From NCBI RefSeq assembly GCF_010500845.1, contig NZ_JAAAMI010000012.1, forward strand, positions 1 to 64,000: DNA of 64,000 nucleotides. Direction: 5' to 3'. Positions 51,615 to 60,205 of this stretch are shown one piece after another; position 1 is the first letter of the stretch; each line of letters opens with the position of its first letter. The notes below the pieces were generated by a model. It saw only the letters and a program-made list of their open reading frames with translations, searched no databases and was not told where the DNA came from. The stretch is from Flagellimonas sediminis. Lineage in GTDB: Bacteria; Bacteroidota; Bacteroidia; Flavobacteriales; Flavobacteriaceae. Position numbers and translations under genes: made by a program.

Positions 51615-53272
51615 TCCTTAAACGCTTCCGGAATTTTTCGCGCGTGGGTAAGGTCTTCGTATGCCTTACCAATTCGTAACAGTTGGGCTTCCGTAAAAGG
51701 TTTACCAATAAACGTCAAATTTTCAGGTTCGCCAGTTGTCTTATATCCCATAGGAATCGTCAACGCAGGATACTCCGCCACAGCAGCATATCCCGCATGG
51801 TAATTGTTGATGCTCAACACGGCGTCAAGATTTTTTTCTTCCATGATCTTGAAGAAAGACCTACCCGAAGCCATCAAATCGGTCTTGATCTTTTCAAATT
51901 CATCCTGCGTTGTGGAATCTGTCAAAATATCATCAAAACGGGCCTGCCCGTATGGAATCCGTACCAAAGAGTCTTGACTGTTGAACCGAACCACATCTTC
52001 CACTGTTTCCAACTTTACAACGTCCTTGTTCTTCACCTCTGCATTGAGATATGCCTTCAAATCCTTTTTCATATCAAGATTTAACAAGGTCGTAAAATGA
52101 TCCAACTGTACATTTTCAGGCTCAAATTCAATAAGTTGCGCACCGGCTTCCTTCAATTTTTCAACGGCTAACGCATACATGGAATCCCGCTCCATCAAGT
52201 TCTTCATCACGCCGAGCCTAACTTCCTTGAGTGGTTCCGGCTGCATCCAAGAGGATAGAATATCCTGATCAGTTGCTACCGATTTTGCATCCTTTTCGTC
52301 CTTACCCAACATGGCATCCAACAGAATGGCGTTGTCGGTTACATTTTTGGTCATGGGGCCAGGAGTATCCAAAGTACTGGAAATAGGTACAATTCCGGTT
52401 CTGCTCAACAAACCAATCGTTGGCTTTAACCCCACTACGGAACTTTGACCCGATGGCGAAAGAATGGAACCAGAGGTTTCTGTACCCACTGCACCAACAG
52501 CGTAATTGGCCGCTGTGGAAGTACCGCTACCCGCGCTGGAACCACCAGTATCAAAAACCCTCCGGCCATAGGCATTCAACGTTTGTCCACCCACGGCACT
52601 CTGGCCATTCGGGCAAACATCACAGATAAAATTGGCCCACTCGCTCAGGTTTACCTTCCCTAGTATCAAGGCACCTTTGGCTTTCAAGCGTTTCACAATA
52701 AAGGCATCATTGGTCTGGTTATTTTGTAGAGCCACTGCACCTGCCGTGGTATGCATTTCAGAAGTACCAACATTATCCTTCAGCAAAATGGGCATGCCAT
52801 AGATCAAATGGTGACCATCGGCATTTGCATCCAGTTTGCGAGCTTCTTCAAGCACCTTCGGATTTAAAGCGATTACCGTATTCAGGGTGGTATTGTTCGG
52901 AAGTTCGTATTTGTATATTCGATGTAAGTAGAAAAGTACCAAATCCTCATAGGTAAAATCGTCATCTTTTATATGTTGTTGAAGGGTTGGAATGTCCTGT
53001 TCCAACACTAGGGGTTTCATCTTTTCATACTGCTCTTCGGGAAATTTGGAAACCTCATCATATAAGGGAAGAAATACTTCGTTTTTGTCAAGCACCTTGC
53101 TCTGGATGAATTTGTACCGCATCCTGGCGCTTTCATTATCCTGACTGGCGGCCACTTCGGATGAATCGTTATAAGGTGTCCAAAGAACAACTTCCTTTTC
53201 AGGTTCGATATTTTTTTGCTTGCAGGAAGCCAAACCTACGATAAGAAAACAGCCGATAAGGTACTTGTGCAT
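51611..53272 (-). CDS. Amidase signature family enzyme, lipoprotein
   Basis: 553 residues with a lipoprotein signal (MHKYLIGCFLIVGLASCKQ). The amidase signature Lys-Ser-Ser triad can be traced: GMPILLKDN with Lys, and the Gly/Ser-rich stretch GGSSAGSGTSTAANYAVGAV GTETSGSILSPSG, which supplies both serines. It hydrolyses amide bonds outside the cytoplasm; the substrate is unknown. It lies four bases upstream in transcription... that is, its ATG is four bases after the ftsY stop codon, so the two may share a transcript. Its 3' end overlaps the convergent hydrolase by four bases. Confidence 0.9.
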   Translation of the reverse strand: MHKYLIGCFLIVGLASCKQKNIEPEKEVVLWTPYNDSSEVAASQDNESARMRYKFIQSKVLDKNEVFLPLYDEVSKFPEEQYEKMKPLVLEQDIPTLQQHIKDDDFTYEDLVLFYLHRIYKYELPNNTTLNTVIALNPKVLEEARKLDANADGHHLIYGMPILLKDNVGTSEMHTTAGAVALQNNQTNDAFIVKRLKAKGALILGKVNLSEWANFICDVCPNGQSAVGGQTLNAYGRRVFDTGGSSAGSGTSTAANYAVGAVGTETSGSILSPSGQSSVVGLKPTIGLLSRTGIVPISSTLDTPGPMTKNVTDNAILLDAMLGKDEKDAKSVATDQDILSSWMQPEPLKEVRLGVMKNLMERDSMYALAVEKLKEAGAQLIEFEPENVQLDHFTTLLNLDMKKDLKAYLNAEVKNKDVVKLETVEDVVRFNSQDSLVRIPYGQARFDDILTDSTTQDEFEKIKTDLMASGRSFFKIMEEKNLDAVLSINNYHAGYAAVAEYPALTIPMGYKTTGEPENLTFIGKPFTEAQLLRIGKAYEDLTHARKIPEAFKD

Positions 53273-53276
53273 AAAA

Positions 53277-54233
53277 CTATATTTTGAAAAAGGAGTCTAC
53301 AAACTCGTATTTGTTGAATACTTGAAGGTCTTCTATACCCTCACCTACACCAATGTATTTCACTGGGATCTGGAACTGGTCTGAAATACCGATGACCACA
53401 CCGCCCTTGGCCGTACCATCCAACTTGGTCACTGCCAAACTGGTCACTTCGGTGGCCTTGGTAAACTGTTTGGCCTGTTCAAACGCGTTCTGGCCTGTGG
53501 AGCCATCCAAAACCAATAGCACATCGTGGGGAGCATCGGGCACCACTTTTTGCATGACCCGTTTTACTTTGGAAAGTTCGTTCATCAAATTGATCTTGTT
53601 GTGCAAACGACCGGCGGTATCCACCAAAACCACATCAGCCCCTTCAGCCACGGCAGAATTCAACGTATCAAAGGCAACGGAAGCGGGATCGCTTCCCATT
53701 TTCTGTTTGATGATGGGTACATCCACCCGCTTGGCCCAAACCTCCAACTGGTCAATGGCCGCAGCACGAAAGGTATCCGCCGCACCCAACACCACTTTGT
53801 ATCCTTTGTTCTTAAATTGATGGGCCAACTTACCAATAGTTGTGGTCTTCCCCACACCATTCACACCCACCACCATGATCACGTAGGGTTTCTTGTCCTT
53901 GGGAATGGAAATCTCCGTTTCTTCGCCAATGTTGGTCTCGGAAAGGAGCCCGGCAATCTCTTCCCGTAGAATGGTATTCAGTTCATCCGTTCCCATGTAT
54001 TTATCCTTGGAAACGCGTTCCTCAATACGCTCAATGATTTTTAGGGTGGTGTCCACGCCAACATCGGAGGTCACCAACACCTCTTCCAAATTGTCCAGTA
54101 CCTCATCATCCACCTTAGATTTCCCTGCAACGGCCTTGCCCAATTTGCCAAAGAAACTGGTCTTGGATTTCTCCAATCCCTTGTCCAAAGTCTCTTTTTT
54201 GTCCTTTGAAAATATATTTTTGAATAAGCTCAT
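53277..54233 (-). CDS. ftsY: Signal recognition particle receptor FtsY
   Basis: 318 residues, the membrane-docking GTPase for SRP-ribosome complexes. A short charged N-terminal extension replaces the long acidic A-domain of E. coli; the N domain (about 20-100) and G domain follow with GVNGVGKTTTIGKLA, DTFRAAAIDQL, LVDTAGRLHNK, VTKLDGTAKGG and a C-terminal KYIGVGEGIEDLQVF. A TATATTTG box at 54255-54262 is its probable -7 element. Confidence 0.97.
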   Translation of the reverse strand: MSLFKNIFSKDKKETLDKGLEKSKTSFFGKLGKAVAGKSKVDDEVLDNLEEVLVTSDVGVDTTLKIIERIEERVSKDKYMGTDELNTILREEIAGLLSETNIGEETEISIPKDKKPYVIMVVGVNGVGKTTTIGKLAHQFKNKGYKVVLGAADTFRAAAIDQLEVWAKRVDVPIIKQKMGSDPASVAFDTLNSAVAEGADVVLVDTAGRLHNKINLMNELSKVKRVMQKVVPDAPHDVLLVLDGSTGQNAFEQAKQFTKATEVTSLAVTKLDGTAKGGVVIGISDQFQIPVKYIGVGEGIEDLQVFNKYEFVDSFFKI

Positions 54234-54457
54234 CTCGTATTCTTAGTTGAATGTCAAATATAGGAAAGTAAGGGGAGTTTTGTTAAATCAAATTGCTCCT
54301 AAGTAAGATGGCGATATTGGCGAGCAATAAGCCCAATACCCCTACAAACTTCGGACATACAAGGTTTTACCGATGAAATGCACGGCTACACAACAAAATT
54401 TTTAGGCCCTTGGACAACTTTCATACATTTAACTTAACATAGTATTCATCAATTGCA

Positions 54458-56341
54458 ATGAAAGATCTTTTACATAAGTTCATCTTAGTATTCATAATGA
54501 TGCTATGCATTATGGCAAAGGCTCAGGAAACCTATTCTGATACCTTTAGCTCCGTATCCTATTCCAACAACAACGGTACCCAAAACTGGTCAGGAAATTG
54601 GGTGGAATACAATGATAACAATTCCGCTTCAAATGGATACATTAGGATAACGGGCGGGCAGCTCTACTTTTATTATATCTGGACAGAAAATATAAGGAGA
54701 ACCGCCGACCTTAGTAGTTATACCGCAGCAACTCTTTCCTTTGATTGGCAGACCTCCAGTCTCGAATCCGGGGAAACCCTTGCCATCCAGATTTCCAGCA
54801 ATGGATCTTCCTTTACAACCCTGGACATCTTTTCTGGAAACCAGAGCGGCACTTTTAACCAAGATATTTCGGCATACCTATCGAACAACACCACCATTCG
54901 TTTTATGAAAGGCGGAGGAAATTGGTCGGATAGCAGCGACCGTGTATATATAGATAATGTTACGATTGCCGCAACATCAATCCCTTCAACCGATACTGAT
55001 GGAGATGGTGTCAGTGATGCTGTGGATCTTGATGATGACAACGATGGAATAACGGACGAGGAAGAATATTGCACCACAATAAATGCCTCTTTCTTAACAT
55101 CGGCAGATGTAGGGGAACGATCGGTTGTGGTGAACCATACAGATACCGGGTATTTACGTTTGGATTTTTCTTCCATGGACAACTCCTTTCAATTGGATAT
55201 CAATGGCACCACGGTGCACCCCTCCGTTCTGGAATTTGAAAATGGGGCCCTTGATGCCGGAGATGAATATTTTGTTTTTCAATCGGATGGAGCCTTTATC
55301 AGCACGCCTTGGACCGCAAATTCCAATGGCTTGCCCAGACTAAGATTGATCGTGGATGAATTCGGCGAAGCAGCCTTGTATGGTACGCGGACCACCACTT
55401 CCACAACCTTGGAAATCATGGAAGCCCAAGGCGGCACCCCTTTCAATACGATTAATTGGATATCTGGAAACAATAATACCTTTACCATTACCAACCAATC
55501 AGGACCAGGTCCTGAAGGCTTTACGGGCGAGTTGTTTGCCAGCGCGGTTTGTGATACGGACGGGGACGGTATCAGCAACCATCTTGACCTTGATTCGGAT
55601 AATGATGGTATTATGGATATAGTTGAATCCGGGGTACTCGATATAAGTGGTGTTTCCGACAGTAACAATGATGGCCGAATTGATGGGGCGACATCTGGCT
55701 CTGGTTCCAATGGTCTATTTACTGACATTGAGGACAACGACACCTCCTATGCCATATTATCCTATGCCATTTTGGATTCGGACTCTGATGGCAGTTATGA
55801 TGCTTATGTTTTGGATGCCGATGGAGACGGATGTAACGGTGTGTTGGAAGCTGGGTTTACCGATAATGATGATGATGGTGTTTTAGGGCCGTCAAGTGTG
55901 ACAGTCGATTCTGATGGTTTAGTAAGCAGTGGTGTAGATGGTTATACAGTACCAGCGGACAATGATTCCAACTCGATCTATGATTATCGGGAAGTCGGAA
56001 CTGTACCGACCATTACTTCCCAACCAGTGGATACTACTACTTGTCCTGGCTGTACTACAGCCATAACGGTAACTTCCATGGCAGATCAGTACCAATGGCA
56101 ATTCAACAACGTAGGTGTTTGGACCGACCTTACAGATTCAGGATTTTACTCCGGCACATCGTCCCAGACATTGACGATCACCAACCCAACGCCTGGCGAG
56201 AACAACACCCAATTTCGTGTGGTTCTGAGTAATGATGCCTTTGTTTGCGGATCCACAATTTCGAACACCGCTACTTTAACATTGCAGGTAAATACCGTGG
56301 TGACCAACCGGCATATCACATATAGGGCCAACAAGAACTAA
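54458..56341 (+). CDS. Large secreted protein with TSP3-type calcium-binding repeats
   Basis: 627 residues. A signal peptide (MKDLLHKFILVFIMMLCIMAKAQ) is followed by a jellyroll/MAM-like region (about 24-175; QNWSGNWVEYND, VYIDNVTI), then Asp-rich thrombospondin type 3 repeats (DTDGDGVSDAVDLDDDNDG, DTDGDGISNHLDLDSDNDG, DSDSDGSYDAYVLDADGDG) and an Ig-like C-terminal region ending in RHITYRANKN. This is the style of flavobacterial surface adhesins, but I see no canonical T9SS C-terminal sorting domain. It lies on the opposite strand within a normally conserved ribosomal-ftsY block. Confidence 0.82.
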   Translation: MKDLLHKFILVFIMMLCIMAKAQETYSDTFSSVSYSNNNGTQNWSGNWVEYNDNNSASNGYIRITGGQLYFYYIWTENIRRTADLSSYTAATLSFDWQTSSLESGETLAIQISSNGSSFTTLDIFSGNQSGTFNQDISAYLSNNTTIRFMKGGGNWSDSSDRVYIDNVTIAATSIPSTDTDGDGVSDAVDLDDDNDGITDEEEYCTTINASFLTSADVGERSVVVNHTDTGYLRLDFSSMDNSFQLDINGTTVHPSVLEFENGALDAGDEYFVFQSDGAFISTPWTANSNGLPRLRLIVDEFGEAALYGTRTTTSTTLEIMEAQGGTPFNTINWISGNNNTFTITNQSGPGPEGFTGELFASAVCDTDGDGISNHLDLDSDNDGIMDIVESGVLDISGVSDSNNDGRIDGATSGSGSNGLFTDIEDNDTSYAILSYAILDSDSDGSYDAYVLDADGDGCNGVLEAGFTDNDDDGVLGPSSVTVDSDGLVSSGVDGYTVPADNDSNSIYDYREVGTVPTITSQPVDTTTCPGCTTAITVTSMADQYQWQFNNVGVWTDLTDSGFYSGTSSQTLTITNPTPGENNTQFRVVLSNDAFVCGSTISNTATLTLQVNTVVTNRHITYRANKN

Positions 56342-56374
56342 TAAGTGGAATGAATTCCGAACAAAAAGAAAACT

Positions 56375-56411
56375 CAAAAAAAAAGCCGCTCTAAAAGCGG
56401 CTTTCTTTATA
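56375..56411. terminator. Bidirectional terminator
   Basis: AAAGCCGCT, a 5-base loop and AGCGGCTTT, flanked by a long A-run on one side and T-rich sequence on the other. It ends the TSP3 gene on the plus strand and the rpmB-rpmG-DUF4295 unit on the minus strand. Confidence 0.88.
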
Positions 56412-56427
56412 TATGTGGTTGTTCTCC

Positions 56428-56580
56428 TTAGTTCTTGTTCAACCAATCGTTCACCATTTCGGGTGCCATTACAGATTCTACGAATGTGTATGCACCAGTT
56501 TTTGGGGACCTTACCATTTTAATGGCTTTGGTCAATCTTTTAGAGGCGGTCTGAAGTGTTGCTACTGTTTTCTTTGCCAT
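56428..56580 (-). CDS. DUF4295 domain protein, small ribosome-linked protein
   Basis: 50 residues, starting MAKKTVATLQTASKRLTKAI and ending MVNDWLNKN. It matches the Bacteroidota-specific DUF4295 family, which is regularly encoded just after rpmG. Strongly basic at the N-terminus; it is likely a ribosome-associated protein (inference from neighbours). Third gene of the rpmB-rpmG-DUF4295 unit, whose shared terminator follows. Confidence 0.92.
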   Translation of the reverse strand: MAKKTVATLQTASKRLTKAIKMVRSPKTGAYTFVESVMAPEMVNDWLNKN

Positions 56581-56617
56581 GGCCTATATTGTGTTTACTT
56601 TTTAGTGAAAAAAGTGA

Positions 56618-56800
56618 TTACTTAATTTCTTTATGAACGGTCATACGCTTCAGGATAGGATTGTATTTCTTGATTTCCATCCTATCTGGCGTGTTCTTTT
56701 TGTTCTTTTTGGTAACGTACCTAGAAGTACCTGGCATACCAGATTCTTTGTGCTCTGTACACTCCAAAATTACCTGAATCCTATTTCCTTTCTTTGCCAT
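56618..56800 (-). CDS. rpmG: 50S ribosomal protein L33
   Basis: 60 residues starting [20 protein letters not shown], with [22 protein letters not shown] and KEIK at the C-terminus, as in bacterial L33. It lacks the paired zinc-binding Cys of the C+ form, keeping only one Cys, so it is the zinc-independent type. Second gene of the unit, 28 bases after rpmB. Confidence 0.96.
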   Translation of the reverse strand: MAKKGNRIQVILECTEHKESGMPGTSRYVTKKNKKNTPDRMEIKKYNPILKRMTVHKEIK

Positions 56801-56828
56801 TGTATCGTACTTAAAACGCTATTACTAC

Positions 56829-57056
56829 TTACTTTTTGGAATTGATATCCTTCAATACGGCAGAGATTCCTTTTTTGTTGATGACCTTCAACCCTCTTGA
56901 CGAAACGTTCAAGGTTACCCAACGATCTTCTTCTGGAACGTAAAATTTCTTTTTGGAAACGTTTACGTCGAATCTCCTTTTGGTCTTATTGATAGAAAAG
57001 GAAACGTTGTTTCCAAACATCACCTTTTTTCCTGTTACTTCACAAACTTTAGACAT
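56829..57056 (-). CDS. rpmB: 50S ribosomal protein L28
   Basis: 75 residues: MSKVCEVTGKKVMFGNNVSFS, TKRRFDVNVSKKKFYVPEEDRWVTL and the conserved GLKVINKKGI end. First gene of the L28-L33-DUF4295 unit. Its promoter at 57090-57120 has the same extended sequence as the rRNA promoters. Confidence 0.96.
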   Translation of the reverse strand: MSKVCEVTGKKVMFGNNVSFSINKTKRRFDVNVSKKKFYVPEEDRWVTLNVSSRGLKVINKKGISAVLKDINSKK

Positions 57057-57089
57057 CTCCCTAACTTTTGAGTGATTTTATTGAGGCTG

Positions 57090-57120
57090 CAAATTTATAC
57101 CATTTTAATGGGACGTACAA
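57090..57120 (-). promoter_or_regulatory. Promoter of rpmB-rpmG-DUF4295
   Basis: Minus-strand TTG at 57118-57120, 20-base spacer, TAAATTTG at 57090-57097, followed by CAGCC. The box sits in the gap between cinA and rpmB, so ribosomal protein genes are transcribed on their own. The CAGCC after the -7 box is shared with the three rRNA promoters. Confidence 0.82.
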
Positions 57121-57129
57121 AATTCTTTT

Positions 57130-58377
57130 TCAGAAATTTAAAATTTCTTTGTACAATAGCTCAAAAGCCTTGCCTACAGATTTCTTAACTACCCTTTCCC
57201 GATGGTTTCCCATATTGAATTCTTGGGCAAAAGAGCCCTTTGGGGAACTTATGGCAATATACACTGTTCCCACGTCGGCGTCGGAATCTCCTTTGGTCGG
57301 CCCTGCATTACCTGTTGTGGCAATCCCAAAATCCGATCCCAAAAGGTCTCTCACCCGTTCAGCCATGGCAACTGCCACTTCTTCACTGACTACGGAATAC
57401 TGTTCCACCAATTCTTTGGGCACCCCCAACACCTTGATCTTTGTCTCCGTGGCATAGCAGACCACGCTTCCCTTAAAATAATGGGACGCTCCGGGCACCG
57501 AAGTAACCTGTTCCGCGATTTTGCCCCCTGTAAAACTTTCGGCAGTGGCCAAGGTCATTCGCTTTTCGGTCAGCAACTTTCCTATCTGTACTTCAATGGC
57601 GCCATCTTCCTCCTCACCATAAATAATATCACCGATCAAGGGATATAGTTTCTTGGCCTCATCTTCTACCATGGACACCAACGCTTCTTTATCCTGGCCT
57701 TTGGCAGAAAGTCTAAGTTTTACCCTTCCTAAATTGGGCAAATAGGCCAATTTTATGGCAGAGGGTAGGTTGTTTTCCCAATCTTCGATTTTTTCTGCGA
57801 TGGTACTTTCTCCCATTCCATAGGTCATGATGGTCTTGTGCACAATGTGAGGACGTTCATACTCCTCAATGATAGCGGGCAACACCGATGTCAGGATTAG
57901 ATTCTTCATCTCGTACGGAACACCGGGCAGAAAAAAATAGGAAACTTTATCCTTTTTCATCCAAAGTCCTGGAGCGGTACCAAAGGCATTGTGTAACACC
58001 TTGGCCTTGGTAGGGACCAGTGCCTGTTGACGGTTTAGATCGGATATGGGAGAATTGATGTACTTTTTAAAAAGTTCCTCAATATGGGCAAGGACCTTTT
58101 CATCACGCACCAACTCATCATCAAAAAACTGGCAAAGCGTCGGTTTGGTCACATCATCCTTTGTAGGGCCCAGTCCTCCTGTAACTATGACCACAGAGGA
58201 ACGGTTGCCCGCCTCTTCCAATGACCTTAATATATGCTCGCGATCATCCTGTACCGAGGTAATCTGATAGACGGAAACACCGATCTTGTTCAACTCCTTG
58301 GCTATAAAAGCTGAGTTGGAGTCCACAATCTGCCCAATGAGAATCTCATCCCCAATGGTGATAATCTCGGCTTGCAT
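57130..58377 (-). CDS. cinA: CinA family protein (nucleotide pyrophosphatase / NMN deamidase type)
   Basis: 415 residues: N-terminal MoCF domain ([49 protein letters not shown]), linker, then the C-terminal CinA amidohydrolase domain ([65 protein letters not shown]). Known relatives hydrolyse ADP-ribose and deamidate NMN in pyridine nucleotide recycling, and are linked to competence in some bacteria. Next upstream gene is a histidine phosphotransfer protein whose stop lies one base from its ATG. Confidence 0.95.
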   Translation of the reverse strand: MQAEIITIGDEILIGQIVDSNSAFIAKELNKIGVSVYQITSVQDDREHILRSLEEAGNRSSVVIVTGGLGPTKDDVTKPTLCQFFDDELVRDEKVLAHIEELFKKYINSPISDLNRQQALVPTKAKVLHNAFGTAPGLWMKKDKVSYFFLPGVPYEMKNLILTSVLPAIIEEYERPHIVHKTIMTYGMGESTIAEKIEDWENNLPSAIKLAYLPNLGRVKLRLSAKGQDKEALVSMVEDEAKKLYPLIGDIIYGEEEDGAIEVQIGKLLTEKRMTLATAESFTGGKIAEQVTSVPGASHYFKGSVVCYATETKIKVLGVPKELVEQYSVVSEEVAVAMAERVRDLLGSDFGIATTGNAGPTKGDSDADVGTVYIAISSPKGSFAQEFNMGNHRERVVKKSVGKAFELLYKEILNF

Positions 58378-58378
58378 T

Positions 58379-58717
58379 TTATAAATCGAAGTCTTTCTTT
58401 AATTCGGAGACCACCTGAAGAACATCCTTTTTCAAAAGGGGAAATTTCTTTTCAATATCCTCCATACTGGCTTCACTTTTGCCCATGGTCTCAATATCGA
58501 GGGCCATGGCCCTGGTCTGTTCCATGCCCAAGATGTCCACATTCGGTTTTATCTTGTGCGCCAGTTTATAAATAGTATCGTAATCCCGAGCACCTATGGC
58601 TTTTTCCAAACCTTCAAGATCTTCGGGTACTTCTTCCAAAAAAACAGAGATCACGGAAACAATGAAATCCTTATCTCCCTCTGCCATTTCATTTAACTTA
58701 TCGAGGCTGTAAATCAT
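58379..58717 (-). CDS. Histidine phosphotransfer (Hpt) domain protein
   Basis: 112 residues forming one four-helix Hpt domain. The phosphoacceptor motif is [15 protein letters not shown] (His in AHKIK) with helices before ([39 protein letters not shown]) and after. It would shuttle phosphoryl groups between a hybrid histidine kinase and a response regulator encoded elsewhere. ATG overlaps the stop of the FAH gene by one base, and its own stop is one base from the cinA start. Confidence 0.92.
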   Translation of the reverse strand: MIYSLDKLNEMAEGDKDFIVSVISVFLEEVPEDLEGLEKAIGARDYDTIYKLAHKIKPNVDILGMEQTRAMALDIETMGKSEASMEDIEKKFPLLKKDVLQVVSELKKDFDL

Positions 58718-59328
58718 TATCGTACATTAATTTCAAATAGCTTCTCACCTTCCAAGGTGCCAACAAGGTAGTCATTTGGGGCTATTTTACCAACCCCGGC
58801 AGGCGTACCTGTAAAAATGATATCTCCTTTTTTCAACATGAAATAAGTGGAGACATGGGCTATAATTTCATCTATCTTCCAAAGCATCAAAGCGGTATTC
58901 CCATCTTGAACTTTTTCACCATTTTTGGATAGGGAAAAACTCAAATGGTCCACATCCTTGAATCTATTTTTCGACACCCAGTTCCCGATTACGGCCGATC
59001 CATCAAAGCCCTTCGCCTTTTCCCAAGGCAGGCCTTTTGCTTTTAGTTTGGACTGAAGGTCCCTTGCCGTAAAATCGATGCCGAGGCCAATTTCGTCATA
59101 GTATTTATGGGCAAATTCTTTGGCGATATGTTTTCCGACCTTTTTGATCTTCACCAATACTTCTACCTCATAGTGTACATCGTCGCTAAATTCGGGAATA
59201 TAAAAATCCTGCTCTTTTGGAAGAACGGAAGAATCAGGTTTTATGAAAACCACAGGTTCATCCGGGCGTTCGTTGTTCAGTTCGTCTATGTGGTCCACAT
59301 AGTTACGTCCTATACAAATCAGTTTCAT
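58717..59328 (-). CDS. Fumarylacetoacetate hydrolase (FAH) family protein
   Basis: 203 residues with the FAH fold: MKLICIGRNYVDHIDEL, PVVFIKPDSSVLPKEQDFYIPEF, DDVHYEVEVLVKI (metal-binding Glu residues), GIDFTARDLQS, FDGSAVIGNW and GDIIFTGTPAGVG. Family members hydrolyse or decarboxylate 2-oxo compounds such as acylpyruvates and oxaloacetate; the substrate here is unknown. Translationally coupled to the Hpt gene. Confidence 0.92.
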   Translation of the reverse strand: MKLICIGRNYVDHIDELNNERPDEPVVFIKPDSSVLPKEQDFYIPEFSDDVHYEVEVLVKIKKVGKHIAKEFAHKYYDEIGLGIDFTARDLQSKLKAKGLPWEKAKGFDGSAVIGNWVSKNRFKDVDHLSFSLSKNGEKVQDGNTALMLWKIDEIIAHVSTYFMLKKGDIIFTGTPAGVGKIAPNDYLVGTLEGEKLFEINVR

Positions 59329-59352
59329 TCAGTTTTAGGGGGTTATGTTGCA

Positions 59353-60126
59353 TTATATTTTATTGTTGAGCTTGCTCAACTTAATCTGCGTCAATACTTT
59401 TTTAGTGTACAAAGGAAAATCGGCGTTCAAGATCCAGCCAAAATAACCAGGCTCCGCCTCCAATACCTCATCCACGGACCTTCCTTTATGCTTTCCGAAG
59501 GAAAAAACAGGCTGTTCGTTTTCATCAAGGGCTATAAATCCGGCAAAATCGAGGGATTGTTTCCTAGTGGTGAATTCAGACAGTTTCTTGATATCGTTTT
59601 CCAGTTCGGGGTATCTTTCCAACTGGGCAAGGAGCACCTCATAAGTGGCCATGGTATCGGCCTTGGCACTATGGGCGTCCTCCAAACTTTTGTCGCAATA
59701 GAATTTATAGGCCGCTTCCAAGGTGCGTTTTTCCATTTTATGGAAAATGGTCTGCACATCCACGGAAACCATGTTCTTCATATCAAAATCCACATCGGCC
59801 CGCAACATTTCCTCCACCAATAGGGGAATATCGAAACGATCGGAATTAAAACCTGCCAAATCGCTGTCGCGGATCATTTTGTAGATTTCTTTTGACAATT
59901 GTTTGAAGGTGGGTTCATTGGCCACTTTTTCGTTGGATATGCCATGAATGGCCTCCGACTCTGGCGGTATTGGCATTTCAGGATTTACCAACCATGTTCT
60001 GCTTTCCTTGTTTCCGTTCGGATATACCTTCAAAATGGATATTTCTACGATACGATCCTTGGCCACATTGGTACCTGTGGTTTCCAGATCAAAAAAGCAA
60101 ATGGGTTTGGTCAATTGTAATTGCAT
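59353..60126 (-). CDS. 3'-5' exonuclease of the DnaQ family
   Basis: 257 residues with the DEDDh motifs: ICFFDLETTGTN (Exo I), FNSDRFDIPLLVEE (Exo II) and HSAKADTMATYEV (Exo III His and Asp). A C-terminal extension of about 80 residues contains FSFGKHKGRSVDEV, a short domain found with such exonucleases in Bacteroidota. It is a stand-alone proofreading or repair exonuclease, or an RNase T/PolC epsilon-like enzyme. Confidence 0.92.
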   Translation of the reverse strand: MQLQLTKPICFFDLETTGTNVAKDRIVEISILKVYPNGNKESRTWLVNPEMPIPPESEAIHGISNEKVANEPTFKQLSKEIYKMIRDSDLAGFNSDRFDIPLLVEEMLRADVDFDMKNMVSVDVQTIFHKMEKRTLEAAYKFYCDKSLEDAHSAKADTMATYEVLLAQLERYPELENDIKKLSEFTTRKQSLDFAGFIALDENEQPVFSFGKHKGRSVDEVLEAEPGYFGWILNADFPLYTKKVLTQIKLSKLNNKI

Positions 60127-60205
60127 GCGGTATTCATTGAATGGATAAATGGGACTTCAAAATCTTAAAGTTACACATAGTGAAAAGAAAAAATGGAATT
60201 TTCCA

